Shown here piece after piece: positions 37,790 through 49,311 of a stretch of DNA of 64,000 bases (within the stretch, counting starts at the first letter, position 1; every line of letters begins with the position of its first letter). The stretch covers positions 469,001 to 533,000 of the forward strand of contig BJKQ01000012.1 in NCBI GenBank assembly GCA_006538405.1, given 5' to 3'. The notes beneath the pieces are model-generated. The model was not told the DNA's origin. It searched no databases and saw nothing but the letters and a program-made list of their open reading frames with translations. A program made the position numbers and the translations under genes. This DNA comes from Hansfordia pulvinata (lineage: Eukaryota > Ascomycota > Sordariomycetes > Xylariales).

Positions 37790-39026
37790 TGTTTTCTTTT
37801 TTCTTTTCCCTTTTTTTCTTTTTTCCTTTCTGGTTCCTTTCGGCCTTCTCTTCTTTCTTCTCTCTGCGTCTTCGTTTGATAGTCCTGGCGAGAGGCAAGG
37901 ATGAGACGCTGCTTGGGTGTTGGCAAATGTTTGTCGAGGCTTCCTCGGTGGTGGTGTGTATGTGTGCGTTTGAGAAGTGCGGCTCGGCCTGTCCTGATCA
38001 TTCTATATCTCCCCTTTACCCGAGGCACCCACGAACCTGTGCACCCCGGACAGGAGGCGAGACAATTCTGGGGAGGCTAAAGTCTGCAGCATTCTGGGCC
38101 GGGTCGAAAAGGAGAGATAGATAGAAAGAGAGAGAGTGTGTGTGAGAGATTGTATGTGTCCCGCCGGAGCACGGCGGTTCCAGCTCGCTCGGCAAATGCA
38201 CCTGTGGCTTGCCTCCCGAGTCTTCTAATGACGAGTCTGGGCTTGTCTGCATGAATCGTCAGGCCAGGTCAGGTCAAGTCAGGAACGGGGTTTGTCGTTG
38301 TTTGTGACCGGATCGCGGGCTGTAACCGGATCGCGAGCCGGCCGCCCGGGGGGGGGCCGTATAACAAGCCAATGCCACGTTGACGCGTGCTACCGTTGCA
38401 CCACCACGGCGGTTACATACTTCTCCGTAGACGAGGACGAGACGAGCCCAGGAACCGCCCTCGAGGCTGTACCTGGCACCGCCACGCACGCCCAGTAGCG
38501 ACGGGATGTACAGTCCTCACCTGATACCCGAGTCCTTTCCCAGCCCCCGCCGGTTCTATACCGTCGCCGGTGATAGTACGCTTGTTGAAACCGCCCCAAG
38601 CCCGGGGGCCCTTTTGAGGAAGCTTCTCTTCTGCTCGGCTAATCCTGCAAGCCAGGCGCAAGCTGCAGAGCCTCCGCGCTTAGGAGAGCCGCCATCCGGG
38701 GACACTCATTGTCTGTCCTGGCCGGGAAACCGCCCATGGCCGCCTGTCCGTCCCAGTGCGCGCTCGTCGTCCTACCTCGCACACGCCTCGCTACACGGGC
38801 GGACGGCGACGTCGTGCTTGCCCGCCCCCGGATGCGGCAACCGCCAGGGCAGCCGAGGTCACCGGCCGATGATGCGCGTTGGGGGCCCACGGGGTGGCAC
38901 GCATGCGAGCCTGGGCTGCGGGTGACCGCCGCCTGGCCCAGGGCTTTCGGCCGGTCGGTTATCGCGATGGTGACCCGGAGACCTCGGCGGCGGAGTCGTG
39001 GGGGCGGGCTGTGTGGCGGCCTGCCG

Positions 39027-39075
39027 CCTGTCTGTCTGTCTGTCTGCCCGTGTGTCTGTTGGTCTGTCTGTCTGT
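39027..39075. repeat. (TCTG)n tetranucleotide repeat
   Basis: Interrupted TGTC/TCTG units in the promoter region of the synthetase. Confidence 0.85.
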
Positions 39076-39348
39076 CATACGAGTGCAGCCAATGCGCGAC
39101 TCTCCCGGGTTACCGATGGGGCGGGCGAGTGTCTGCAATGCACAACCGGAGTGTCGTACGTCCATGATTAGACAGGCATGGGCGTGGGACTGCCGGCGTG
39201 ATTCATGAGCCGACTTCAGACCAGATGATGATCTCGCCGACTTTCTTGCTAGCTGGGGGCAGCACGTGGCCCCGTGAACTCGGTCAGAGCTCAGGTATGA
39301 GTTGTAGCTACAGATATCTTATCGAGAGCACCAAATCAGTCATCCATG

Positions 39349-39355
39349 TATAAAA
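39349..39355 (+). promoter_or_regulatory. Probable TATA box of the A-T-TE synthetase
   Basis: TATAAAA 145 bp upstream of ATG 39494, followed by a C/T- and A-rich leader. The position and sequence fit a fungal core promoter. Confidence 0.55.
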
Positions 39356-39493
39356 AGGGGTGAGCTTTATTCGCTTCTGCTCCGCTGTGTAGATGGTTAT
39401 ACGCCATGAACTACCTATCGGAACAACCTGCCAAAGCACACTACTCTACTACAGACACACACACTTAGTTTATCTAGACACAACACATCAAAG

Positions 39494-42286
39494 ATGCTGA
39501 CCCTATCCCCCCCCATCGTCTGCCTGGAGCAGCACCCCCGGGCGAGCCCACGCCCAGGCCAACCTCCACAGTCAAACCCACCACACCCACGCTCAGCCGC
39601 CCCCATCAAGACCCTCCAGCAGCTCCTGCGCAGGCGAGCCGAGTCCGAGCCCCAGGAGGCGCTCGTGGTCTGCTACGCGGCGGGCGAGGACGCTAGCCCC
39701 CGGGCGATGACGTACCGCGATCTCTGGGCGCGGGCGCGGGCCAACTCGCGGCGGCTTCTCGCGTGGCTCTCCTCCCGCCGCCGCCTCCTCTCCGGCGGGG
39801 GCCGGCCGCCGGTGGTGGTGCTCATCCACCTGGACGACCACGGGGACGCGATGGTGTGGTTCTGGTCGGTCCTGCTGGCCGGCGGACTGCCGGCCATGTC
39901 GCCGCCGCTGCCCCACGCCGAGGAGCACCGGCGCCGGCACCTCCGGCACCTGTCGGCGCTGCTCGAGGGGCCCGTCTGCATCACGCGGGCCGGGCTGGCG
40001 TCCCAGTTTGCTGAAACGGCAGCGGACGCGGGGGGCCAGCAAGGGCACGGCCTCGAAGTTGTCACGATCGAGGCGCTCGCCGAGACCAGCCCGTCGTCTC
40101 CGCGAGCGACAGACCGGCACCGCCCCTCGAGCCACCGGGCAGAAGACGCGCCGGCGCTCCTGATGCTTACGTCGGGCAGCACGGGGACGCCAAGGCCGTG
40201 GTCCTGGCTCATAGCCAGGTGCTGGCGGCGGTTCGGGCAAGGCGGCGGTGCGCGATCTGCTGTCGTCGTCTTCGTCGTCGTCGTCGTCGTCGTCGCCGCC
40301 CCCTGACCACCACCACCACCACCACCACCAACACCACCAAGAGCAGCAGCAGCGAGAAAAGAGGAGCAGCGGCAAAGCCGGCCGCCGCAGGGGGGACCCG
40401 GTCTTCCTCAACTGGGTCGGCCTGGACCACGTCGCCAGCCTGGTCGAGATCCACCTGCAGGCCCTGTGGCTGGGCGCGGGCCAGGTGCACGCGCGCGCCG
40501 CCGACGTGCTGGCCCGCCCGCCCTGGTTCCTCGACCTGCTGAGCCGGCACCGCGTGGCGCGCGCCTTTGCGCCCAACTTTTTCCTGGCGCGGCTCGTCTC
40601 GTCTGTGACAGAGGAGGAGGAGGAGAAGAAGAAGAAGGGAGGGGCGGTCCGGTGGGACCTGCGCCACCTGAGGATGCTGGCGTCCGGGGGCGAGGCCAAC
40701 GACTTGCGCACGTGCGCCGAGGCCGCGGCGCTGCTGGGCCGGTTCGGGGCCTCGGCGGCGGCGGGAGACGCTGAGGAGGAAGGTGGTGGCGGCGGCGGCG
40801 GCGGCTGCGTGGTGGTCCCCGGGTTCGGGATGACGGAGACGTGCGCGGGCGCCGTGTTCAACCTCGACTGCCTCCGGTCGTCCGACGCCCGGGAGGGGCG
40901 GACGGTGGCCTCGCTGGGGCGGTGCATGCCGGGCATCGAGATGCGCGTCACCGTCGCCGTCGCCGTCGACGGGGGAGGGCAAGAAGGGGCGACGAGACTG
41001 GCGAGGCCCGGCGAGGCCGGCGCCCTGGAGGTCCGCGGGCCCGTCGTGTTCCGAGGTTACTACCGCGACCCCCGGGCCACGGCGGAGGCGTTCACCGCGG
41101 ACGGGTGGTTCCGCACGGGCGACGAGGCGCTGCTCGACGCCGGGGGCAACCTGCGCCTGGCCGGGAGGGCCAAGGACGTCGTCAACATCAACGGGGTCAA
41201 GACGGGGCTGGCGGACGTCCAGGCCGCGCTGGAGGCCGCGCTGGTAGTGGCAGGGGGCGGCGGGGCGGATGGGGCGCCGCGCGTGGAGCGCGTTGTCTGC
41301 TTCCCCTCGCGGGCCGCGCACACGGAGCAGGTCACCGTCGCGTTCATCCCCAAGGCCGGCAGCGGCGGGGAAAGCAGCGAGGCTGGCGGAGAGCGGAGGG
41401 GACAGGAGGAGGAGGAGGAGGAGGAGGAGGAGGAGGAGGAGGAGGAGGAGAAGTCCGAAGAGGAAGACGAGAAACAGGCAGAGGCAGAGGAAGAGGAAGA
41501 AGAGGCGGCCCTGCAAATCGAGAACCTGGCCGTCGAGGCCGTCATGGCGACGACGGGCTCGCGGCCGCTGGTCTTCGGGATCGGGCCCTCGTCGCTGCCG
41601 CTGCTGCCCGCGACGGCGCTCGGCAAGATCCCCCGCGCCAAGGTCCGCGCGCTGTTCGAGGCGGGCCGCTTCGACGCCGACGTGGCGCGCCACCGGCAGG
41701 CGGTCGAGCGAGGACGGCGCGCTCGTCTTCGTCGTCGTCTTCATCGCCAGCAGTCGAAGGGGGGGCTGGCGGCGGGTGCCATTACCCCGAGCGCTGCTGC
41801 CGACCCTCCTCGTCTCCCCCTGTCGAGCCTGGAGCGCGGCCTCGCGCAGGACGTCGCGGACACGCTGTCGATCCGCCGGGAGGCCGTGGACGTCGACGCG
41901 CCCGTCTTCGACCTGGGCGCGACCTCGATGGACCTGATCCGCCTGAAGCGCCGGATCGACGAGCGCCTGCTGGGCCCGCGCGGGGGGAGGCGGGGCGGGA
42001 GGAAGGGGACGGAGTGGCCCTGATCACGCTGATGAGACACCCGACGGTCCGGTCGCTGGCGGCCGCGATCCGTGCGCCGCAGCCTCGAGCCGACGACGAC
42101 GACGGTGACAAGCAGCCCAAGGAGGAGCATGCGGCCACGCCAGCAGCAGCAGCAGCAGAGGTAGCAGAAGCCCCGTACGACCCGGTCGTGACCCTGCGCG
42201 CGTCGGGCAGCAGGACGCCCCTGTGGCTCGTGCACCCGGGGGTGGGCGAGGTGCTCGTCTTCGTGGGGCTGGCCAAGCACCTGTGC

Positions 42287-42318
<32 letters not shown>

Positions 42319-43198
42319 CGAGGGCGACGAGGGCGACGACCGCCCGGTGTACGCGCTGCGGGCGCGCGGGTTCGAGGCCGGGCAGGGGGGCCGGTTCGGG
42401 TCCGTCGCGGAGGCGGTGGACGCGTACGTGGCGGCGGTGCGGGCGAGGCAGCCCGAGGGCCCCTACGCGCTGGCCGGGTACAGCTACGGGGCGATGCTGG
42501 CGTTCGAGATGGCCAAGAAGCTGAACGTGCAAAGCAGCAGCAGCAGCAGCAGAAGCGAGGGAGCGGGAGGGAGAGCGGGCAAAGGGGGAGAGGAGGCGGG
42601 CGCGGCGGTACGGTTCCTGGGCAGCTTCAACCTGCCGCCGCACATCAAGTCGCGCATGCGCCAGCTCAGCTGGCCCATGTGCCTGCTGCACCTGTCGCAG
42701 TTCCTCGGGCTGACGGGCGAGGCGTACACGGCGGCCGCGGAGCGAGAGTACAGCAGCGGCAGCAGCAGCGACAACAACAACAGCACCGGAAGACTCCCCC
42801 CCTCCCGCCGCGCCGAGGCCCTCGGCCGCGTGCTCGCCGCCGCCGACGCCGCCCGCTGGGCCGAGCTGGGGCTCACGGCGGCGGCGCTCGGGCGCTGGGC
42901 CGACGTCGCGTTCGGCCTGCAGAGCATGGCGGCCGACTACGAGCCCGAGGGCGCCGTGGGCTCGGTGGACGTGTTCCACGCGGCGCCGCTGCGGGCCGTG
43001 GCCGCGTCGCGCGCCGACTGGGTCCGCGGGCACCTGGCACGGTGGCGCGAGTTTGTCGCCTACGACGGGGAGGAGGGGGAGGGGGAGAGGATGCGGATGC
43101 ACGCCGTCGGCGGCGAGCACTACACCATGCTCGGGCCGGAGCACTGCCGGGACTTTGCGGGGGTGCTGCGGAGGGCGCTCAGGGGGAGGGGCTTGTGA
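39494..43198 (+). CDS. A-T-TE NRPS-like synthetase (arylpyruvate-dimerising type), about 1235 aa, three apparent frameshifts
   Basis: Core enzyme of the cluster. Adenylation: LTSGSTGTP (40168), FLNWVGLDHVAS (40402), GFGMTETCAG (40822), DGWFRTGD (41099), GRAKDVVNINGVK (41164), GKIPRAK (41620). Thiolation: LGATSMDLI with the phosphopantetheine Ser at 41925. Thioesterase: GYSYG with Ser at 42482 and GEHYTML with His at 43118. LNWxGxDHVA, FAPNFFLA and PPHIKSRMRQL are, as I recall the family, typical of fungal atromentin/microperfuranone-type synthetases, which activate two aromatic 2-oxo acids and let the TE couple them. There is no condensation domain. Three -1 shifts are needed, at 40189-40192 (CC), 40235-40237 (GGG) and 41982-41987 (six G); restoring them gives 3708 nt, a multiple of three. 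About 280 residues longer than usual because of Ser/His/Gln (40265-40370), Glu (41407-41510) and Ser (42533) inserts. The acid it uses cannot be told from the sequence alone. Confidence 0.9.
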
Positions 43199-44051
43199 GT
43201 TTTTGCCGGGGGAGGGGGGGGGGGGATGTTTGAAAAAAAGGGGGGGAGGGGGGCGGCTGTGGTATGCAGGGAGCCTATTACCGGACGCACCCTTTTTTTC
43301 TGTGTTTTAAAAATAGGCTATTGAGGTGACAGAAGAGAGTTTATAGTCGCACGGATAGAAGCAGCAAGCGAACGAACAGTGAGATGGCGTGCGGGCTGTT
43401 CAAGAGACATGTGCCCAAATATGCAAGACTAGCCGGAAACCCAGCTTCATGCCCCGGCTCACTACACTTTCCAATATAGATGTGCGTACTTGCAGATCAT
43501 CTTTACTTACACTATAGCCGAGGGCCGGAGAGCCTCCTGCTGCTCGAGAGTGGGGGTTAGCAGCCCTGAGCGAGGAGCCGCTTCGGAAGAACGAGGCTTG
43601 CGGGGAGTCATGATCGAGCTCTCCCCTATCCGGGTTACACCGACCTCGCGGTCTGCCGATGGCAAGGGCTCTGTCAGTGGCTCGAGCTCGACGTAGCAGC
43701 CCATCAGCCGTCGCGGTGGCCGTATTTGGCGACTGCGGCCCCTGAACGAAGCCGCGTCACACGGACGACGTGTCGGGAGGAGAGCGGATGGCGGAAGGCG
43801 GGTGGCGAGGCGGGGGCAAGCATCGCTTACCCGAGGACTCGGGGATGTGACAAACAATCGCCCAGCACTGTTTGCTGCGTATCCGGCAGTTTGCTTCCTT
43901 GTGTAAGAGCCGGGTATGGAAGAATGTAAACAAACGCGGTCAGACCGCCCAGACTATAAGTCAGTTCCCGCCAGAGCCAACCGTCCGCCGCGGCTCCCAC
44001 GACAGCACAGATCAAGCAAGACAGACATCCGACTCGAAGCCGCGCGACACC
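43199..44051. other. Intergenic between synthetase and methyltransferase B
   Basis: A G-rich run and A-rich tail follow the synthetase stop (43200-43310). A TATAAG at 43953, about 100 bp before ATG 44052, may serve the next gene. A short minus-strand frame at 43704-43507 is treated separately. Confidence 0.5.
43507..43704 (-). CDS. Possible small protein (65 aa), unsupported family
   Basis: A minus-strand frame from ATG 43704 (MGCYVELEPL) to the stop at 43507, with balanced amino-acid composition (several Thr, Ser, Glu, Pro) unlike the Arg/Pro-biased shadow frames around it. No signal peptide or domain is visible. It could equally be chance or the 3' end of a decayed gene. Listed only because its composition stands out. 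Confidence 0.2.
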   Translation of the reverse strand: MGCYVELEPLTEPLPSADREVGVTRIGESSIMTPRKPRSSEAAPRSGLLTPTLEQQEALRPSAIV

Positions 44052-45746
44052 ATGCCCAGCTTCCTCTCACCCCCCGAGTCGGACGAATCGATCGACACAA
44101 CCGCGTCACTGGACCTGGAAGACATGGCCGACACCGCTGCGTCGCCAGGCCCGGAAGACATGGACGACACGGTGCCCTTGGAGATACCCTCCGACACAGA
44201 GCGCAAGGTGCAGGTCGCACTCACTCGGGCCGAGATACGCAAACTTTTGGAGGGATTGCGCGAATGTATGGAATGGTTGCAGAGGATGGCCGGCGACGCC
44301 GAGACCAAGGGAGTCTCGGGCATCGCAGGGGAACTGCGCGTGCTGGCCGACTTGTTTGAGTCGCCCGACGAGACGGTCCATCGATACGGATCCAAGGTGA
44401 GTTTTCTCAGCAGCAGAACGAGGAAGCTTCCACTAGACAAGACTTGAAGGTGCTGAGCTGACGGCCCTGCACAGCTCCTGGAGACGGCGGCGGTCAAGAC
44501 CGGCTACGACCTGGGGCTCTTCAAGCACCTCGTCGGCTCCGAGGAGCCCCTGAGTGTCGACGACTTGGCGCAGCGCACGGGAGCCGATCCGCTGCTCCTG
44601 GGTAAGCACCTACCTTATCTATTGAGCCCCCGTTTTCTCGCGTCGACGTCGGAAAAGCATACTAAGAAGCTCTGCAGAGCGCCTGCTCCGATACCTCGCA
44701 GCCATGGGAGCATGTCACCAGACCTCCCCTGAGACCTTCAAAAGGAGCCTCATCACGATAAACCTCGAGGACCCGGCTGCCGAGGCCGGCATCAACCATT
44801 AGTACGTCTGCCTTCATCCCAGCGGACATGTGTGACGGGACCTCGTAGATGTCCAAACAAACGGGACGCGGCATGACTGACAGAAACACACACACACACA
44901 CGAAAAAACACAGCTTCCTGACCGTGTCCCCGCAGTACCAGGCCCTGCCGGGCTTCCTGCAGAGGACGGGCTACCGCAACCCGGAGGACGAGCTGCGCAC
45001 CGCCTTCCAGGACGCGTGGGCCACGGACCTGCACGGCTTCGCCTGGTTCGCCCGCCACCCGGCGAACCTGGCGCACTTCAACGGGTTCATGGCGGCGCGG
45101 CGCGAGCCCGAGCTGTCGTGGCTGGCGGTGTACCCCGTGCGGGAGGAGGTCGAGCGCGGCAGGGGCAGGTGGGGGGCGAGTCTGGAGAGACCACCGGCAG
45201 AGAGGAGGAGGAGGAGGAGGACGATGACAAGGACAAGGACAAGGAGAGGCGAGCCCTCTACGTCAACATCGGCGGCGGCGTCGGGCACCAGTGCGCGCAG
45301 TTCCGGGCGCGGTACCCGGACCTGCCGGGCCGCGTCGTCAACCAGGACCTGCCGCAGACGGTCGCGCGGGCGCTGGAGACCCCGGGCGTCGAGAGCATGG
45401 CGCACGACTTTTTCGAGCCGCAGCCGGTGTGGGGGGCCAAGTTCTACCACGTCCGCGGCGTGCTGCACAACCACCCGCCGCACAGGGTCCTGCGCCTCCT
45501 GCGCAACACGCGCGAGGCCATGGCGCCCGGGTCGGTGCTGCTGGTCGACGAGATGGCGCTGCCGAGGAGCGCCCGCACGTCGATGCCGCCGCCATGGACC
45601 TGACCATGATGGCGGCGTTCGCCGGCATGGAGCGCACCGGCGCGCAGTGGGAGGCCGTCTTCCGCGAGGCGGGGCTGCGCCTCGAGCGCACCTACGTGTA
45701 CAACCAGGCCAGCCACGAGAGCGTCATGGATGTGCGGCTGCCGTGA
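44052..45746 (+). CDS. Class I O-methyltransferase B, four exons, two apparent frameshifts (about 476 aa)
   Basis: A second SAM-dependent O-methyltransferase of the same fungal family, collinear with the synthetase. Exons: 44052-44396, 44475-44601, 44678-44801, 44914-45746. Junctions restore family text: SK/LLETAAVKTGYDLGLF, PLLL-G/E-RLLRYLAAMGA, AGINH-Y/FLTVSPQYQALPGF. The SAM motif is LYVNIGGGVGHQC (45260). The active-site segment is RGVLHNHPPHRVLRLL, keeping the His but lacking the Trp-Pro-Asp of the usual LHDWPD. Two -1 shifts are required: at a six-base G run (45171-45176) and near 45580-45582. With both restored the length is 1431 nt, a multiple of three. The first 60 residues are an acidic extension with an imperfect duplication (DTTASLDLEDMADTAA and DTAASPGPEDMDDTVP, sharing five bases' worth of overlap). 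A Glu/Asp/Lys insert precedes the SAM motif. Confidence 0.88.
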
Positions 45747-47225
45747 TTAGGGGGGTTCTTCTTCTTCTTCTTTCTTCTTCCTCTTCTTCAGAGTTGTGGA
45801 CGAGGGGGGTTACTGCAGCGAGCCAATGTCTTGGAACACACGTCTTACTCCGTAGCTGGAGTGAATGGTATTGTCGTCTCGCCTTGCCTCACGGAAAGAG
45901 CTTCTATCACGAGATCACATCTGTTGGGTCGAGTGGCACTGACCACGGTCTCGTGCTTGTTGTGTCGTAGCGGTAGGACTCGACACGGAGCCCCGTCTCC
46001 CGATACTACTACGAGTACCTACCTCGACGTCCAGCCGTAAAGAGAGCCGCCCCCGTGAATGTAACAGAGACCACCCGGATCAGGCAGGGCTTGCGATTCG
46101 GGGCCGTGCCGGTGCTACGCTGCCGAGCGACGGTGCCACCCACGGCCGGCGCCCCAGACAGATGCAACTTCGCGGCTGACGGCCCAATCGCGAGGCCCGT
46201 GTAGCGAGGCTCGTCAGGAGAGGGGGGCGCCCAGCCATGACATCAACCCCGCGCAGCCGAGCCCGAAAGAGAAGAATAGCACGTGCGGCGCGGGCAGTAG
46301 CACGCGTGTCCCCCTTGCCACGAGCAGTCCCCTTCCTCAGTGGCTCGACCGAGCTGCCGGGTCCGGCTGTGTGGATGCTCGTGCCGGCGTCAGCTCAGCT
46401 TACAAGTTGGACCTACATACAGTACCTACCTACCGTACCTGTGTGGAGGGTTGAAGGACTACAACCAAGCGGCCGTGGCATAGCGGCCCCTCATCGAAGG
46501 GAGGGAGGGTAGCAGCATGACCTGGTACTCGCACGTGTAAGCGACGGTCTGCCCCGGCAGAACCGCCTTGTTGGCTGGTCGGTTCAAGTCGGGCCGCCCT
46601 GCACTCAGCCACGCGCCTCTTCACACGTTTCATCGGCAGCCGGGGCACGCTGCAACGGCCGTATCCCAGAAGCAATACTGGTATGCCAGGGCCTCACGCC
46701 CTGGGAAGGGGAACCGGTGGCGGGATCGTCCCGGGACGGCTCTCGGCAACTCAGAGTTCCGACGTTGGCGAGCCGGTGTTACTACAGGTAAGCCGAGGCG
46801 TGGACGTATTGTATTCAAAGCCGAGATACCATTACACTCAGACTCATGAAGGGGGAGGGGCAACAGCCAGCCGCCACACCACGTGCGTCCGACTCGGGCT
46901 CTGGGAGGGGGCCCCCTTGCATGACGAGGCATGCGGCTCAAGCAGGTTTGCGCCGTCCGTTATCAGATCGCAGAGAAGGGCGATACCACCCTAGGCCTGC
47001 CACTCGATGACGCTGCCGTGGAAGAGGGGGGTATGGTTCGATGTGGGAAATCGGACAGTTCCGGTGCCGTCGGGATGAGCTGGCCCAAACGCAACGAAAA
47101 CGGGGGGCGCCTATTAACGCTGCCTTCTCTTCAGCCCAAGTCATAACCGCTCCGGTCTCACCCATGCCGAGCATCCACCTCTGCAGAAAAAGCGAACACC
47201 TCACAGAGTTACGTAGTTGATTATC
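45747..47225. other. Intergenic, no gene seen
   Basis: 1.5 kb with short C/T repeats after the methyltransferase B stop, a TACTCCGTA at 45846, one TACGAGTA octamer at 46010 and TACCTACC runs (46016 and 46424). Only GC-driven open frames are present. Confidence 0.55.
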
Positions 47226-49311
47226 ATGCTCCTGGTTGATCATCCCCGGACGCCGCCCGCCCTGGCACTGGTGGGCGCCGGCCTCCTGCTGCTGTGCTCG
47301 GCCGCCGCCTACGCCTCCCTCCTCCAACGCCAGCGCACACGCACACGCAGCGCGCAGACCGACACCAACAGCGACACTGACGACAAGGACAGCGCCGACG
47401 ACCTGTGGTCCCGCGTCGGCGCCGTCGGCGTGCCCGCCCGGGGCCCCCTCCGGCGGGCCCGCGCGCTGGCCCGCTCGCTGACGCGCACCCTGGACAACGC
47501 GCGCGAGGGCTACGAGCGCTTCATCACCGCCTCCTCCCCGGGCGGGGGCGGGGGCGGAGGAGGCCTCCCCTTCGCGCTGCCCACCGTCTGGAACGGCGGC
47601 TCCGTCCTCGTCCTGCCCCCCTCCCAGCTGGCCGCCGTGCTCAACCGGCCCGACGGCGAGGTCCGCGCCTTCGAGGCCCAGCTCGAGACGATCCAGCTGC
47701 CGTACATGATCGCCGACCGGGCCGTCTACCGCAACCCGGCGATCCACTTCGACGTCGTCCGCCGCCACCTGTCGCAGCCCCGCGACCTGGCGGCGCTGGC
47801 GGCCCGGACCGACGAGGAGCTGGGCGCCGCGTTCCGGGACTGCTGGGAGAAGAAGGGTGGGGGGAGGGCCGGGGAGGAGGAGGAGGAGGAGGAGGAAAGG
47901 GGGGGTGAGAAGGACGGAGACCGAGACGGAGGGCAGTGGACGACGCTCAACGCGTGGGACGCCTGCGGGTACGTCATCACGCGCGCGGCGACGCGCACGC
48001 TGGTCGGCCTGCCCATGTGCCGCGACGCCGTCCTGTTCGACCAGATCAAGCGCTTCTCCGACGTCGTCATCATGGGCACCGCCCTCATCAACTGCGTCCC
48101 GCCCTTCCTGCGGCCACTGCTGGGGCCCCTCGTCGGCCTGCGCGCCCGCTGGCACCAGCGCCGCTGCTCCGCGGTCCTCGAGCCCTACGTCAGGGAGAGG
48201 CTGGAGATCTACCGCCGGAGGGAGGAGGAGGGGGAGGCGGTCGAGGTACCTGTAAGTCCCCAATGTTCCTCTCAAGTACAGGTTCCAGCGCTGACGAGAC
48301 CTTTCTCGCACATTAAGGACGACTTCCTTCAGTGGATGATCCCCCGGTGCGCCAGGGAGGGGCCTGAGGAGATGGAGCCGGCGCGCATCGCGGCCCGCCT
48401 GCTCGCCATGAACGCCATGTTCATCATCGGGATGGCCTACGTCTTTGCCCATGCCGTCATGGACATCTTCGGCGCCCCTCTCCTTCCCCTTCTTCTTCAC
48501 CGCAATCACAGCCACAGTCGCAGCAGGAAGAACACCCAGCCCTCCCCCTCCCCCAGATGCTCCGCGCCGAGGCCCAGCGCGTCTCGGCGACGTTCTCCTC
48601 CTCCCCCAATGGCGGAGGTCTGGCGTCCCGGGACGCGGTCGGCGCCCTGCGCGGCCTCGACTCGGCGCTGCGCGAGAGCATGCGCCTCTCCGACATCGCC
48701 GTCACCGCGCTGGCGCGCGACGTCGCCGCCCCGCGCGGTCTCGACCTGGACCTCTTCGCGGGGGGCGGGGGCGGGCATCAGCAGCATCCGGCGGCTGCGA
48801 CGTCGCAGCGGCTGCTGCGCGTGCCCCGGGGCACTCGGATCGTCTTCCCCGTGCACTCGCTGCACCGCGACGAGGCGCGGTACGGCGCGGGCGCGCTGCG
48901 GTACGACGCGTTCCGGTTCCTCGGGGGCGGCGGCAGCGGCGGCTCCAAAGAAGAAGGAGGCGGCGATGATGACAGCCCGGAGAGGGGGAGGGGCGTAGCG
49001 GCGGAGGAGGAGGAGGAGGAGGAGGAAGCGGAAGAGAGAGCAGAAGAGGAAGAAGAGAAGAAGAAGCCCTGACGGACATCAACCCGTCGTTCCTGGCGTG
49101 GGGCTACGGCCGGCACGCGTGCCCCGGGCGGTGGTTCGCCGCGCAGACGATGAAGCAGGCGCTGGCGCACGCCCTGCTGCACTACGACGTCGAGGTCCTC
49201 AGCCGGCCGGCGGAGCGCCGCGCGCTGCTCAACATGATGGTGCCCGAGACGGGGGTGCGGATCAGGGTGCGGAGGAGAGCGGAGGTGGGGGAGGGGGCCC
49301 ACGGGGTCTGA
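47226..49311 (+). CDS. Cytochrome P450 I, two exons, two apparent frameshifts (about 673 aa)
   Basis: A membrane-anchored monooxygenase, probably oxidising the cluster scaffold. An N-terminal anchor (PALALVGAGLLLLCSAAAY) follows ATG 47226. The intron is 48252-48317 (66 bp, phase 0). The ExxR motif is LRESMRL (48673-48693) and the haem loop FLAWGYGRHACPGRW (about 49090-49130) has the Cys ligand. The I-helix region reads AMNAMFIIGMAYVFAH and has no classical acid-Thr pair. Two -1 shifts are needed, at a C run (48475-48478), where GAP resumes as SPSPSSSPQSQPQ, and near 49066, where the Lys tract should run into ALTDINPSFLAWG. Corrected length is 2022 coding bases, a multiple of three. Glu, Gly and Gln inserts bring it to 673 residues against about 520 for the family. 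An AATAAA lies 156 bp after the stop. Confidence 0.88.

Larger units (their letters stand above)
37790..39493. other. Divergent intergenic region between methyltransferase A and synthetase
   Basis: A 1.7-kb spacer with no supported gene, probably the bidirectional promoter of the first two cluster genes. It contains a TCTG repeat (39027-39075), a near-perfect direct repeat CCGGATCGCGGGC/CCGGATCGCGAGC (near 38308 and 38326), and a TATA box for the synthetase at 39349. Confidence 0.6.

Noticed and set aside
40189..41987. Explaining the synthetase frameshifts as introns
   Set aside because: Conserved residues continue directly across each point with only one base missing, leaving no room for an intron.
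40209..43144. Long minus-strand open frames opposite the synthetase
   Set aside because: They overlap clear A, T and TE motifs on the plus strand and consist of repetitive His/Pro/Arg/Leu text.
46938..48515. A 525-codon minus-strand open frame opposite P450 I
   Set aside because: No domain, runs through low-complexity Leu/Pro tracts, and the plus strand has a membrane anchor, ExxR and haem loop.
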